Below are positions 1 through 8,719 of a stretch of DNA of 10,419 nt, one piece after another. Source of the stretch: DALYLB01 sp046154695. Its GTDB lineage: Bacteria > Acidobacteriota > Blastocatellia > RBC074. The position numbers and the translations under genes are program-made. The notes beneath the pieces are model-generated. The model was not told where the DNA came from, did no database searches, and saw only the letters and a program-made list of their open reading frames with translations. Where the stretch lies: positions 1 through 10,419 of the forward strand of contig JBJXFI010000204.1 in NCBI GenBank assembly GCA_046154695.1. Direction: 5' to 3'. Within the stretch, counting starts at the first letter, position 1; each line of letters opens with the position of its first letter.

Positions 1-1
1 G

Positions 2-433
2 AACCGGGTGTACGAGGCCCGCTTTCTGATCAGCCTGCGAAAGACGATGCGGGAGAAGGACCGGCTCTTTCCGGGGCTCTATGATCTGCGGCGAATGGAC
101 CGGATCCGGCATCTGTGGGATTGGGACGAGGAGTTTCAGCTCCACAACGGGTTCGACGGCGCGCGGGACTCTTATGCGAGGGCGAGTTCGATCGCGCATC
201 TTTCGCGGATTCGGGCGCCCGCGCTGATCATTCACGCAATGGACGACCCGTTCATCCCGTTCGAGCCGTTCACCGATCCGGGACTGACGACGAACCAGTC
301 GGTGCTGCTTGCAGGGACGCGGCACGGAGGGCACGTGGCGTTTTGCGGCCGCGGCTGGCCGGACGAGGATCGGGCGTGGGCGGAAAATCGCGCGGTGGAA
401 TTTTGCCGCGGGCTCGCCGCGCGCATGGCCTGA
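2..433 (+). CDS. YheT-like alpha/beta hydrolase, C-terminal part (5' end outside the window)
   Basis: The reading frame is open from the left edge (codon at 2-4) and ends at TGA 431-433, so the N-terminal part, including the nucleophile serine, lies outside the window. The visible ~143 residues resemble the C-terminal half of the YheT/EMB8 group of alpha/beta hydrolases. They contain an FDGARDSYARAS segment, then a core strand PALIIHAMDDPFIP carrying the likely catalytic Asp, and finally GTRHGGHVAF carrying the likely catalytic His. Members of this family are cytosolic or membrane-associated esterase/hydrolase-like proteins, mostly without a defined substrate. The next gene begins 36 bp downstream but has its own -10 box, so the two need not share a transcript. 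Family assignment is fairly secure; substrate is unknown. Confidence 0.8.
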   Translation, partial: NRVYEARFLISLRKTMREKDRLFPGLYDLRRMDRIRHLWDWDEEFQLHNGFDGARDSYARASSIAHLSRIRAPALIIHAMDDPFIPFEPFTDPGLTTNQSVLLAGTRHGGHVAFCGRGWPDEDRAWAENRAVEFCRGLAARMA

Positions 434-448
434 TCGGCGAATGCCCGG

Positions 449-454
449 TATAAT
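449..454 (+). promoter_or_regulatory. -10 box (TATAAT) for the CorC-like gene
   Basis: A perfect TATAAT lies between the hydrolase stop and the ATG at 470, in otherwise GC-rich DNA. The -35 hexamer expected about 17 bp upstream (around 426-431, TGGCCT) is a poor match. Transcription would start near 461, leaving a leader of only about 9 nt with no Shine-Dalgarno sequence before the ATG, so the mRNA would be nearly leaderless. Confidence 0.5.
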
Positions 455-469
455 CCGCAGCCGATTTCT

Positions 470-1810
470 ATGTTACTAGCCTTCATCAAAATCCTGGCAA
501 TTATGCTGCTGGTGATCGCGAACGGATTCTTCGTGGCCGTGGAATTCGCGCTGGTCAGCGTGCGGAGAACGAGAATCGAGACGCTGGCCGCCTCGGGGAA
601 GGCGGGCGCGCGGTCGGTCTTGCGGGCGCTGGATCATCTCGACGCGATGCTTTCGGCGAGCCAGTTCGGGATCACGCTCGCGAGCCTGGCGCTGGGCGCG
701 GTGTGAGAATCGACGCTGGCGCACATGCTCGAGCCGGTCTTCACGAAGATCCTGCCCGCGGGGGTGTCGGGGATCGTGACGCATTCGATCTCGATCGCGG
801 TCGCGCTGGCCATCATCACCTACCTGCACCTGGTGCTCGGCGAATATGCGCCGAAAGCGCTGGCGATCGAGAAGGCCGAGGCAATCGCGCTGGCGACGGC
901 GCGATCGCTGGAGATCTTCTACCGGACCTTCAAGCCCTTCATCTGGCTGATCAACGTCTCGGGCATCAGGTTTCTGAAGCTCTTCGGGGTGGATTTCCGC
1001 CCCGGCCATCACACCGTCTACACTGAAGAGGAGCTTCGGCACCTGATCAATCTCAGCCATCAATCGGGCCATCTGCAGCTCGACGAGAAGACGCTGATCC
1101 ACAACGTCCTCGAGTTCACGGATCTGACGACGCGCGAGATCATGATCCCGCGCCGCGAGATCATCGCCGTCGAGGAGCGGGCGGACTTTTCCGAGGTGGT
1201 GACGAAGTTCGAGCAATTCGGCTACACGCGGCTGCCGGTCTATCGCGAATCGTTCGATAACATCATCGGGATTCTGCACAGCAAGGATGTGATGCGATTT
1301 CTGCCGCGCGCGCATGAGTTCGCGTTGAAGGATCTGATTCTCCCGGCGGTCTTTATTCCCGACACGGCGCGGCTGATCGACGTGCTGAGGCAGATGCAGG
1401 CGGGGCATGTGCATCTGGCCATCGTCGTCGACGAACACAGCGGGGTCGAGGGGATCCTCACGCTGGAGGACCTGCTCGAAGAGATCGTGGGCGAGATTCT
1501 GGATGAGCACGATGAGGCGCTGATCGATTATCTCAGCGAGGCGGAGCAGAGCGTCTTCACGATCGACGGCGGGCTTTCCGTGCGGGAGGTCAACCGGAAA
1601 TACGATCTCGACCTGCCCGAATCGGACGATTACACGACAGTGGCCGGCTTTCTGATCGTGCGGGCCGGCAGGCTGTTGAACGTCAACGACACCGTCGAGC
1701 ACAACGGCACGCGCTTCACGGTCGAGCGCGTCGCGCGCCGCCGCATCACCCATGTGAAGGTCGAGCGAAATCTCCCCCCAGCCGAGGCCGACACGACGGC
1801 GGCCGCGTAA
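470..1810 (+). pseudogene. CNNM/CorC-type membrane protein (DUF21-CBS-CorC_HlyC) interrupted by one in-frame TGA
   Basis: Read through the TGA at 704-706 (codon 79), this is a 446-codon frame of normal family length with no other defect; 470-706 and 725-1810 are in the same frame. Domains by reconstructed residue: DUF21/CNNM transmembrane domain about 1-190, with an N-terminal hydrophobic helix at 3-26 and the LGEYAPK motif near 123-129; a CBS pair about 222-345 opening with TREIMIPR; and a C-terminal CorC_HlyC domain about 360-440. Family members are inner-membrane proteins linked to Mg2+/Co2+ efflux or homeostasis. At the interruption the family usually has LGLGWxGEP; here LALGAV-stop-EST, so TGA sits where Gly is expected and one change (GGA to TGA) explains it. 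No Shine-Dalgarno is seen before ATG 470. An internal start at 725 would lack the first membrane helices. It could be a true nonsense mutation or a sequencing error. The stop lies 11 bp from the convergent MutS-like gene. Confidence 0.8.
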
Positions 1811-1821
1811 GCGCTCCAAAT

Positions 1822-3600
<1,779 letters not shown>

Positions 3601-3634
3601 TGAAAAAGACTTTCCCGGGGCCCGTTCGGAGCCC

Positions 3635-3721
3635 CTCGTTTGGAGTTCCGCCTTCATGCGGTCTGCCGTTCGCGAAAAGGCGGCCGCCTGAAGGCGGAAC
3701 TCCAAGCGAGGAACTCCAAAC
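3635..3721. repeat. Long palindromic intergenic repeat (REP-like hairpin with extra half copy)
   Basis: The arm at 3635-3661 and the reverse complement of 3684-3710 match at 25 of 27 positions (core TTGGAGTTCCGCCTTCA). The 22-nt loop contains the palindrome TTCGCGAA (3669-3676). The outer edge repeats GGAACTCCAA as a direct repeat at 3696-3705 and 3710-3719, and 3710-3721 can also pair exactly with 3638-3649, which offers an alternative fold. It fills most of the gap between the PQQ gene stop and the MutS-like start. It may be a dispersed REP/MITE-like element and could attenuate transcription or stabilise the upstream mRNA. I recall similar GGAGTTCCGCC palindromes in Acidobacteriota genomes but cannot verify copy number here. 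Confidence 0.75.
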
Positions 3722-5863
3722 CTATCGTTTCAACGCGAAGGCCACATATTTTCCGCCCGAGGGGGCGCCCGACTTGCCGCCGCCGCAGCCGATGACGATG
3801 AACTGTCGCCCGCCTGCCTCGTACATCGCCGGGGTGGAGTTTCCGCTCGCGGGAAGAACTGTCTCCCAGAGCAGTTTTCCGGTCAATTTGTCGAAGACGC
3901 GGAACTTCCGATCGTGATTGGTCGCGGCGATGAAGAAGAGTCCGTTCCGGGTGACGATGCCGCCGCCGTAATTCTCGCTGCCCGTCGTGGGGACGCCCTG
4001 GGCGGCCAGGGCCGGAAACTCGCCGAACGGGATCTGCCAGACGATTTTCCCATGATCATGATTGAGATCGATCGCGCTGAGCGTCCCCCAGGGCGGAGCG
4101 ATCGCCGGATAGCCGTCGGGATCGAGAAATTTGTTGTATCCATCCATCGTGTATTTCAGATCGATCGGAGAGGGTTTGCCGGCGGCGGCATTGGCCTTGA
4201 GATCCTCGCCGGTCGCGACGTAATGAGCGATGGCGGAGACGGCCTCTCTGCCGAGGCGCGCGAAGCCCGGCATGCGGCCCGCGCCCTGGCGAATCACCTG
4301 CCGGATCTCCGATTCGTCGAGCTTCTTTCCGATGCCGACCAGCGAGGGGAATTCCGGCGGTGTGCCGCGCAGGTTCCCCAGGTGGCAATTGGCGCAGTTC
4401 GCGGCATAGAGCGATTTGCCGCCGGGCGCATTCTTCGATTTCGGACGCTCGACGAGCCGCAGGATCCAGGCCATCTCGTTGGCGTTGACATAGAGCAGGC
4501 CGGTTTCCGGATCGAAGGCCGCTCCGCCCCATTCGCCGCCGCCGTCATAGCCCGGGCAGATGACCGTTCCCTCGCGGTTCGGCGGATCGAACTGGCCGCT
4601 GCTCCGGAACTTGCGGAAGCGTTCGAGGGCCGCCTGACGGGCCTCGGGCGTGCGGGTCGTGAGCATGTCCTCAGTCAGCCTTTGCCGCGAGAACGCGGGC
4701 GGAGCGAGCGGCAGCGGCTGCGTCTCGGCCAGCCATTCCCCATCGATGCCGTCCGTCGGGACCTTGCGATGCTCGATGGGAAAGAGCGATTCTCCCGTCA
4801 CGCGGTCGAACACGTACACATGCCCGGATTTCGTGATCTGGGCCACGGCGTCGACCGATCGGCCGTCTCGCTTCAGTGTCACCAGCGCCGGCGCCGACGG
4901 AAAATCGCGGTCCCAGACGTCGTGTTTGATCGCCTGGAAATGCCACTTGCGTTTGCCGGTCGCGGCGTCCAGACAGAGCAGCGTGTTGGCGAACAGGTTG
5001 TCGCCGCGCCGGTTCGCGCCGTAAAAATCGAAGGCCGCCGAGCCCGTGGGAGCGAAGACCAGCCCGCGCTTCTCATCCAGCACGAGGCCGGACCAGTTGT
5101 TCGCGCCGCCGCTGTACGTCCACGCATCCTTCGGCCAGGTGTCGTGGCCGAATTCGCCGGGGTGGGGAATCGTGTGAAAGCTCCAGCGCAACCTGCCCGT
5201 GCGCGCGTCGAAGGCGCGAATATCGCCGGGCGCGGCCGGCAATCCCTCGCTGACCATGCTGCCGAGAATGAGCATTCCCTTGTAGATCGCGCCCGGCGTC
5301 GTGACGCTGATCGACATCCCCGCCGTCTTGCGGCCGAATCCCTCGCGCAGATCGATGCGTCCGCCCCTGCCGAAGGCGGGATCGGGTTTTCCGGTCTTCG
5401 CGTCGATCGAATAGAAGTGATGACGGAAGCCGACATAGATCCGCTCCTCGGCGCCGTCCTTCCAATGCATCACGCCGCGGCTGCGCATCATCCCGTGCTT
5501 GACCTTCTCAAGATTCGGATCGAAGCGCCATTTCAGCCGGCCGGTCGCGGCGTCGAGCGCGATGACGTTCAATTTCGGCGTCGTCGCATACATCACACCG
5601 TCCACGATGATCGGGTTGCACTGCATCTCGGAGCCGGTGAAGACATCGCCCGTGTCGAAGGTCCAGGCGGGTTCGAGCTGATGCACGTTCTCGCGGGTGA
5701 TCTGATCGAGCGTGGAATAGTGAATATTCTCAGGACCGCCGCCAAACTGGCTCCACCCGCGATAGGAGGAGGATCCGGCGTCTTGCCGCCGCGCGCGGGA
5801 GGTCGGGGTGGAAAATAATGAGAACAGAGCCAGCGCAATCACGAGGATGGCTTTCAGATTCAT
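3722..5863 (-). CDS. PQQ-dependent dehydrogenase with inserted cytochrome c domain (quinoprotein, exported)
   Basis: This is a 713-residue quinoprotein. Residues 1-24 form an N-terminal signal peptide (MNLKAILVIALALFSLFSTP), so it acts in the periplasm. An eight-bladed PQQ beta-propeller follows, with repeated GRLKW/GKLLWE strands, the mGDH-like KHDVWDRDFPSAP motif (His314) and the GYDGGGEWGGAAFDP blade at about 438-452. A mono-haem cytochrome c domain is inserted at about 480-555: CANCH (Cys490, Cys493, His494) with Met531 as the probable sixth ligand. The propeller then resumes and closes with ENYGGGIVTRNGLFFIAAT and DRKFRVFDKLTGKLLWET. It resembles membrane glucose dehydrogenase-type enzymes but lacks their N-terminal membrane helices; the adjacent-cysteine motif of methanol/ethanol dehydrogenases is also absent. 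Probable role: oxidation of a sugar or alcohol, passing electrons from PQQH2 to its own haem. Substrate is unknown. GGAG lies about 10 nt before ATG 5863. It is divergent from the flavoprotein gene. Confidence 0.92.
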   Translation of the reverse strand: MNLKAILVIALALFSLFSTPTSRARRQDAGSSSYRGWSQFGGGPENIHYSTLDQITRENVHQLEPAWTFDTGDVFTGSEMQCNPIIVDGVMYATTPKLNVIALDAATGRLKWRFDPNLEKVKHGMMRSRGVMHWKDGAEERIYVGFRHHFYSIDAKTGKPDPAFGRGGRIDLREGFGRKTAGMSISVTTPGAIYKGMLILGSMVSEGLPAAPGDIRAFDARTGRLRWSFHTIPHPGEFGHDTWPKDAWTYSGGANNWSGLVLDEKRGLVFAPTGSAAFDFYGANRRGDNLFANTLLCLDAATGKRKWHFQAIKHDVWDRDFPSAPALVTLKRDGRSVDAVAQITKSGHVYVFDRVTGESLFPIEHRKVPTDGIDGEWLAETQPLPLAPPAFSRQRLTEDMLTTRTPEARQAALERFRKFRSSGQFDPPNREGTVICPGYDGGGEWGGAAFDPETGLLYVNANEMAWILRLVERPKSKNAPGGKSLYAANCANCHLGNLRGTPPEFPSLVGIGKKLDESEIRQVIRQGAGRMPGFARLGREAVSAIAHYVATGEDLKANAAAGKPSPIDLKYTMDGYNKFLDPDGYPAIAPPWGTLSAIDLNHDHGKIVWQIPFGEFPALAAQGVPTTGSENYGGGIVTRNGLFFIAATNHDRKFRVFDKLTGKLLWETVLPASGNSTPAMYEAGGRQFIVIGCGGGKSGAPSGGKYVAFALKR

Positions 5864-5921
5864 CGTCGATTCTCCGGGATGGGTTGAGATGTCATTTCAA
5901 GCGGTAGAGAATACCGGACAA
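5864..5921. promoter_or_regulatory. Divergent intergenic region with candidate promoters for the PQQ and flavoprotein genes
   Basis: Only 58 bp separate the two divergent start codons. Toward the PQQ gene, TATTCT (complement of 5908-5913) could be a -10 element and is followed by GGAG just before ATG 5863. Toward the flavoprotein, TTGAGA (5884-5889) lies 17 bp before GAGAAT (5907-5912). All matches are partial and the two candidate -10 elements overlap, so the calls are weak; the region must nonetheless hold at least one promoter or lie inside one. Confidence 0.3.
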
Positions 5922-6851
5922 ATGGAGAGAACGAAACCGAGCGAAACCGATATTCTGATTCTGGGCGGCGGGCCGGCGGGAATGAGCGCCCTGCTCTGGT
6001 GCCATTCGCTCGGACTGCGGGGACGGCTGCTCGAAAGCGGCGATGAACTGGGCGGGCAGATGCTGATGATGTTTCACCGGATCTTCGATTATCCGGGGCT
6101 TTCCGGACTGACGGGCGCGGAGATGCGGGACCGGTTCGCCGCGCACCTGAATGAGCTGGGGCTCGCCTGGCGAACGGGCGCGGCGATCGACCGGGTCGAC
6201 GCGCGAGGACGCCGCGTCTCTTGCGAGGGGCAATGGCTTCGGGCCGGCGCTCTCGTGCTCGCGACCGGCGCGCGAAAGCGGCGCCTGGGCATCCCGGGCG
6301 AAGAGCGCTTCTCCATCCAAAGCGGAATCAGTTATTCGGCCACGCGCGATCACTCGCTATACGCGGGCAGGCGGGTTGCGGTCATCGGCGGTGGCGATTC
6401 CGCGGTCGAGAACGCGCTGATCCTCTCGCGGGTCTGCCCGCAGGTGACGCTGATTCACCGCTCAGACCGCTTTCGCGCGCGCGAGGAATGGTTCTCGGAG
6501 GCCGCCGGAACGCCCAACATCACCATGATGACGCACACGGGGGTGCTTGCCATCGAGGGAAACGAGCGCGTCGAACGGCTGCGCATCGAGGATCGCCGCA
6601 CCGGCCGCCAGGGCGAGATCGCGACCGAGGGCGTCTTCATACGCGTCGGCATCGCGCCGAACACGGAACTCTTCAGGGGCCAGATCGACCTCGATGACGA
6701 GGGGTATATCCGGGTCGATTCGAGCCAGCGAAGCTCGCTGCCGGACGTGTATGCCATCGGCGATGTCTGCCGCCCGGTCTGTTGGAGCGTCGCCACGGCC
6801 GTCGGCCATGCCGCCATCGCGATCAAGGCGATCAAGCTCGGCCTGTCATGA
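5922..6851 (+). CDS. Thioredoxin-reductase-fold FAD/NAD(P)H oxidoreductase lacking the CxxC active site
   Basis: This is a 309-residue protein of typical low-molecular-weight thioredoxin reductase length. It has the FAD dinucleotide fold ILILGGGPAGMSA (11-23), the second FAD motif LVLATGARKR (111-120), the NAD(P)H-binding VAVIGGGDSAVENA (152-165), and the C-terminal FAD motif YAIGDV (277-282). In thioredoxin reductases the segment before the NADPH motif reads SYCATCD; here it is SYSATRD (Ser139, Arg142), so both redox cysteines are missing. It cannot reduce thioredoxin by the standard mechanism and may instead be a ferredoxin/flavodoxin-NADP reductase-like or uncharacterised oxidoreductase. 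Cys283 and Cys287 form CRPVC right after the GD of the FAD motif, an unusual place for a cysteine pair. An alternative in-frame start at 5889 adds 11 residues; 5922 gives the family's usual short N-terminus, and neither has a strong ribosome binding site. A hairpin terminator follows the stop. Confidence 0.85.
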   Translation: MERTKPSETDILILGGGPAGMSALLWCHSLGLRGRLLESGDELGGQMLMMFHRIFDYPGLSGLTGAEMRDRFAAHLNELGLAWRTGAAIDRVDARGRRVSCEGQWLRAGALVLATGARKRRLGIPGEERFSIQSGISYSATRDHSLYAGRRVAVIGGGDSAVENALILSRVCPQVTLIHRSDRFRAREEWFSEAAGTPNITMMTHTGVLAIEGNERVERLRIEDRRTGRQGEIATEGVFIRVGIAPNTELFRGQIDLDDEGYIRVDSSQRSSLPDVYAIGDVCRPVCWSVATAVGHAAIAIKAIKLGLS

Positions 6852-6855
6852 GTCA

Positions 6856-6883
6856 CGCAGCGCTCCCAAACGCGCTGCGAATT
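6856..6883 (+). terminator. Hairpin terminator after the flavoprotein gene
   Basis: A perfect 8-bp stem, CGCAGCGC (6856-6863) with GCGCTGCG (6872-6879), and an 8-nt loop begin 5 nt after the TGA. The trailing AATTT is a short, weak U-tract. Placement between the stop codon and the promoter of the next gene supports a terminator. Confidence 0.55.
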
Positions 6884-6920
6884 TCGAGGGAAGATCTGGC
6901 TGAATCGGGGGACGGGGACT

Positions 6921-6956
6921 TATACTCCGCCCGAAGTTCAATCCAACTCACAGGAG
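6921..6956 (+). promoter_or_regulatory. -10 box and ribosome binding site for the LarA-like gene
   Basis: TATACT at 6921-6926 is a five-of-six match to the -10 consensus in GC-rich DNA; no good -35 is visible upstream. AGGAG at 6952-6956 stands 6 nt before ATG 6963, a strong Shine-Dalgarno that fixes the start codon. Confidence 0.5.
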
Positions 6957-6962
6957 CCTCTT

Positions 6963-8237
6963 ATGTCTGATGCAACCATGCCAAACGCTCTGCCCGGACA
7001 ACTGCTGATCTCGGCGAAGCTGGAGAATCATCGTATCGAAGATGTCGCGCGAGAGACGAAGTCGCGGGTGGAGGCCCTCTTTTCCGGCAACGATCTCAGA
7101 GGGAAACGGATCGCCATTGGGGCGGGAAGCCGGGGCATCGATCAGTTGGCGACGGTGGTCGGCATGACGGTCGCGACGCTGCAATCGCTGGGCGGAAAAC
7201 CGTTCATCTTCCCCGCAATGGGCAGCCACGGCGGGGGCACGAGCGAGGGGCAGCGAGGAATGCTCGGCTCGTTCCTGATTACGGAAGAGACGATGGGGGT
7301 TCCCATCGACGCCTCTATGGAGACGGTCGAGCTGGGGCGAACGGCGAGCGGCATCCGCCTGATCGCCTCGCGCCCGGCGATCGAGGCCGATGCGATGCTC
7401 TTCATCAATCGCATCAAGCCCCACACCGATTTCGCGAGCGACCGGGTCGGCAGCGGGCTGCGAAAGATGCTCGCCATCGGGCTGGGAAAGATCGAGGGCG
7501 CGTTTGAATACCATCGCGCGGCCTTCCAGCAGGGATATGAATCGATGATTCTCGAGGTCTCTGACGAGATCCTTGGTCGTTTTCCCAACGTGTATGCCAT
7601 CGGGCTGGTCGAGGATGGCTATCATCATCTGGCGCGCATCGAGGCGATGACCGGCGCCGGGATCGTCGAGCGTGAATCCATCTTGCTGCAACAGGCGCGC
7701 GACTGGATGCCGCGCCTGCCGTTCCGCGAGATCGACGTGCTGATTCTGGATGAGATGGGAAAGAACATCAGCGGCGCGGGAATGGATCCGAACGTCACGG
7801 GACGCGGCTCGAACGGCCGCCCCCGCCCCAACCGCCACGCCGAGGTCGGCATCATTTATGTCCGCGGCCTGACGCCGGAATCACACGGCAACGCGATCGG
7901 CGTCGGAACGGCCGACCTGGTCACCACGCGACTCGTCGAGGATATCGACAAGCAGATGACCTATACCAACGCGCTGTCGGCGATGGCGCCATGGTCGGTT
8001 CAGATTCCCATGCATTTCGCGACCGACACGGAGTGCATGCGGGCCGCGCTGCGCATGTCCGGCGTCAGCCCCGGCAAGGCCCGGGTCGTCCGCCTGCGCA
8101 ACACTCTCGCCCTCGATCGCTTCGTCGCCACCGGCGCCTATGCCGGCGAGATCGCGGCGCGCGACGACCTGACCGTCCTCGATTCCCGGGATCAATGGGC
8201 CTTCACGGCGGAAGGAGATTTTGAGGCGTGTTTGTAG
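6963..8237 (+). CDS. LarA-like protein (probable nickel-pincer-cofactor-dependent isomerase/racemase homologue)
   Basis: This is a 424-residue protein with features of the LarA/DUF2088 superfamily: GSRG (55-58), PAMGSHGG (85-92), NRIKPHTDF (149-157), GLRKMLAIGLGK (165-176), EYHRAA (182-187) and DEMGKNISGAGMDPNVTGR (263-281). LarA of Lactobacillus plantarum uses His108 and His174 in catalysis, Lys184 to tether the nickel pincer and His200 as a nickel ligand. Here His90, His154, Lys168 and His184 lie in matching order with similar spacing (Lys to His is 16 in both). This supports, but does not prove, cofactor binding. The substrate is probably an alpha-hydroxy acid or related compound; I cannot say which. 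No larB, larC or larE cofactor genes are in the window. There is no signal peptide, so it is likely cytosolic. It has its own promoter and a strong ribosome binding site, and stands as a single-gene unit. Confidence 0.75.
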   Translation: MSDATMPNALPGQLLISAKLENHRIEDVARETKSRVEALFSGNDLRGKRIAIGAGSRGIDQLATVVGMTVATLQSLGGKPFIFPAMGSHGGGTSEGQRGMLGSFLITEETMGVPIDASMETVELGRTASGIRLIASRPAIEADAMLFINRIKPHTDFASDRVGSGLRKMLAIGLGKIEGAFEYHRAAFQQGYESMILEVSDEILGRFPNVYAIGLVEDGYHHLARIEAMTGAGIVERESILLQQARDWMPRLPFREIDVLILDEMGKNISGAGMDPNVTGRGSNGRPRPNRHAEVGIIYVRGLTPESHGNAIGVGTADLVTTRLVEDIDKQMTYTNALSAMAPWSVQIPMHFATDTECMRAALRMSGVSPGKARVVRLRNTLALDRFVATGAYAGEIAARDDLTVLDSRDQWAFTAEGDFEACL

Positions 8238-8274
8238 GGACGCCGTAGTTTCGTAGCTGATCGTATTGAGACAG

Positions 8275-8370
8275 GAGGAATGAACCACAAAGCGACGAAG
8301 AGCGCGAAGAAAAGCTGGAAAACCAAAGGAAAATTCCTCTTCGTGTTCTTCGCCTCTTCGTGGTTGCCTC
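8275..8370. repeat. AACCACAAAG/CGAAGA-type imperfect inverted repeat
   Basis: The left arm 8284-8311 (ACCACAAAGCGACGAAG...) pairs with the right arm 8337-8364 (...CTCTTCGTGGT) at 22 of 28 positions. GAGG (8275-8278) and CCTC (8367-8370) extend the outer stem, and the loop is about 25 nt. Each arm is itself built of degenerate CGAAGA-like units. I recall this type of hairpin as a widely dispersed non-coding repeat in many environmental bacterial genomes. It starts 38 bp after the LarA-like stop and could act as a transcription terminator or be a MITE-like insertion. The rest of the gap to 8468 holds nothing I recognise. Confidence 0.65.
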
Positions 8371-8468
8371 AATTTTTCGACATCTGCAAGTAGAGGTAAA
8401 CCCAGCATCGCTGTCACCAACCGCGAAGCAGCCCGCGATTTTAAGCAGTCCCAGCCTTTTCAATTTCC

Positions 8469-8638
8469 ATCCGTGGTGTCGACGAACTCTGCATTGATTC
8501 CGAAGACATTCTTCTTGGCCGCCACCAGCAAGCCAGATACTCGGCAAAGTGGCGGCGCCTGTGTTCATTGGCAAAAATCGCCCCCAATTGATGGGCTGCC
8601 TGCTGCACAATCGTCGGAAAATCAACAATACCCGGCAT
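8469..8638 (-). pseudogene. Frameshifted 5' stub of a DDE transposase (IS701/DDE_5-like)
   Basis: From ATG 8638 the first 35 codons read MPGIVDFPTIVQQAAHQL... to RRHFAEYL (ending 8534). The similarity then continues one frame over as GLLVAAKKNVFGINAEFVDTTD (to 8469), where it stops. Transposases of the IS701-like DDE_5 group begin with FANEPxRRHFAEYLTGLLVAxxK and continue TTDQSCLNRW. This is therefore the first ~57 residues with a small deletion at the YL/GLL junction and everything after TTD missing. GAGG about 8 nt before the ATG is a surviving ribosome binding site. The exact IS family is from memory and uncertain; remnant status is clear. Confidence 0.6.
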
Positions 8639-8719
8639 ATCGTGACCTCTTCTTGAGATTTTCAGTGATATTCCCGGTAAGATTAGCCAAAAAGTTCACA
8701 CATCACGCCTGCAAGAGTC

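Noticed and set aside
704..706. TGA as selenocysteine or reassigned glycine codon
   Set aside because: The family has Gly, not Cys/Sec, at this position, and neighbouring genes use TGA as a genuine stop; a reassigned code would extend them.
476..1819. 447-codon open frame antisense to the CorC-like gene
   Set aside because: Long antisense frames are common opposite GC-rich genes; the product is rich in Arg/Asp/Gln with no domain, while the plus strand encodes a clear family.
3601..3705. Longer start for the MutS-like protein at 3705
   Set aside because: The extra 35 codons run through the palindromic repeat and have no similarity to the family; ATG 3600 precedes the first plausible protein sequence.
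3914..5818. 634-codon open frame antisense to the PQQ dehydrogenase
   Set aside because: It mirrors the codon structure of the real gene, has no recognisable domain or start signal, and overlaps the clearly identified quinoprotein entirely.
3722..6851. PQQ dehydrogenase plus flavoprotein as one new redox system
   Set aside because: They are divergent, one is periplasmic and the other cytosolic, and nothing in the sequence links their chemistry; shared regulation alone is not enough.
6948..7838. 296-codon minus-strand frame inside the LarA-like gene
   Set aside because: Antisense shadow with no domain; the plus-strand gene has a promoter, ribosome binding site and family motifs.
8275..8370. 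CRISPR repeat
   Set aside because: It is a single imperfect inverted repeat, not regularly spaced direct repeats with unique spacers.
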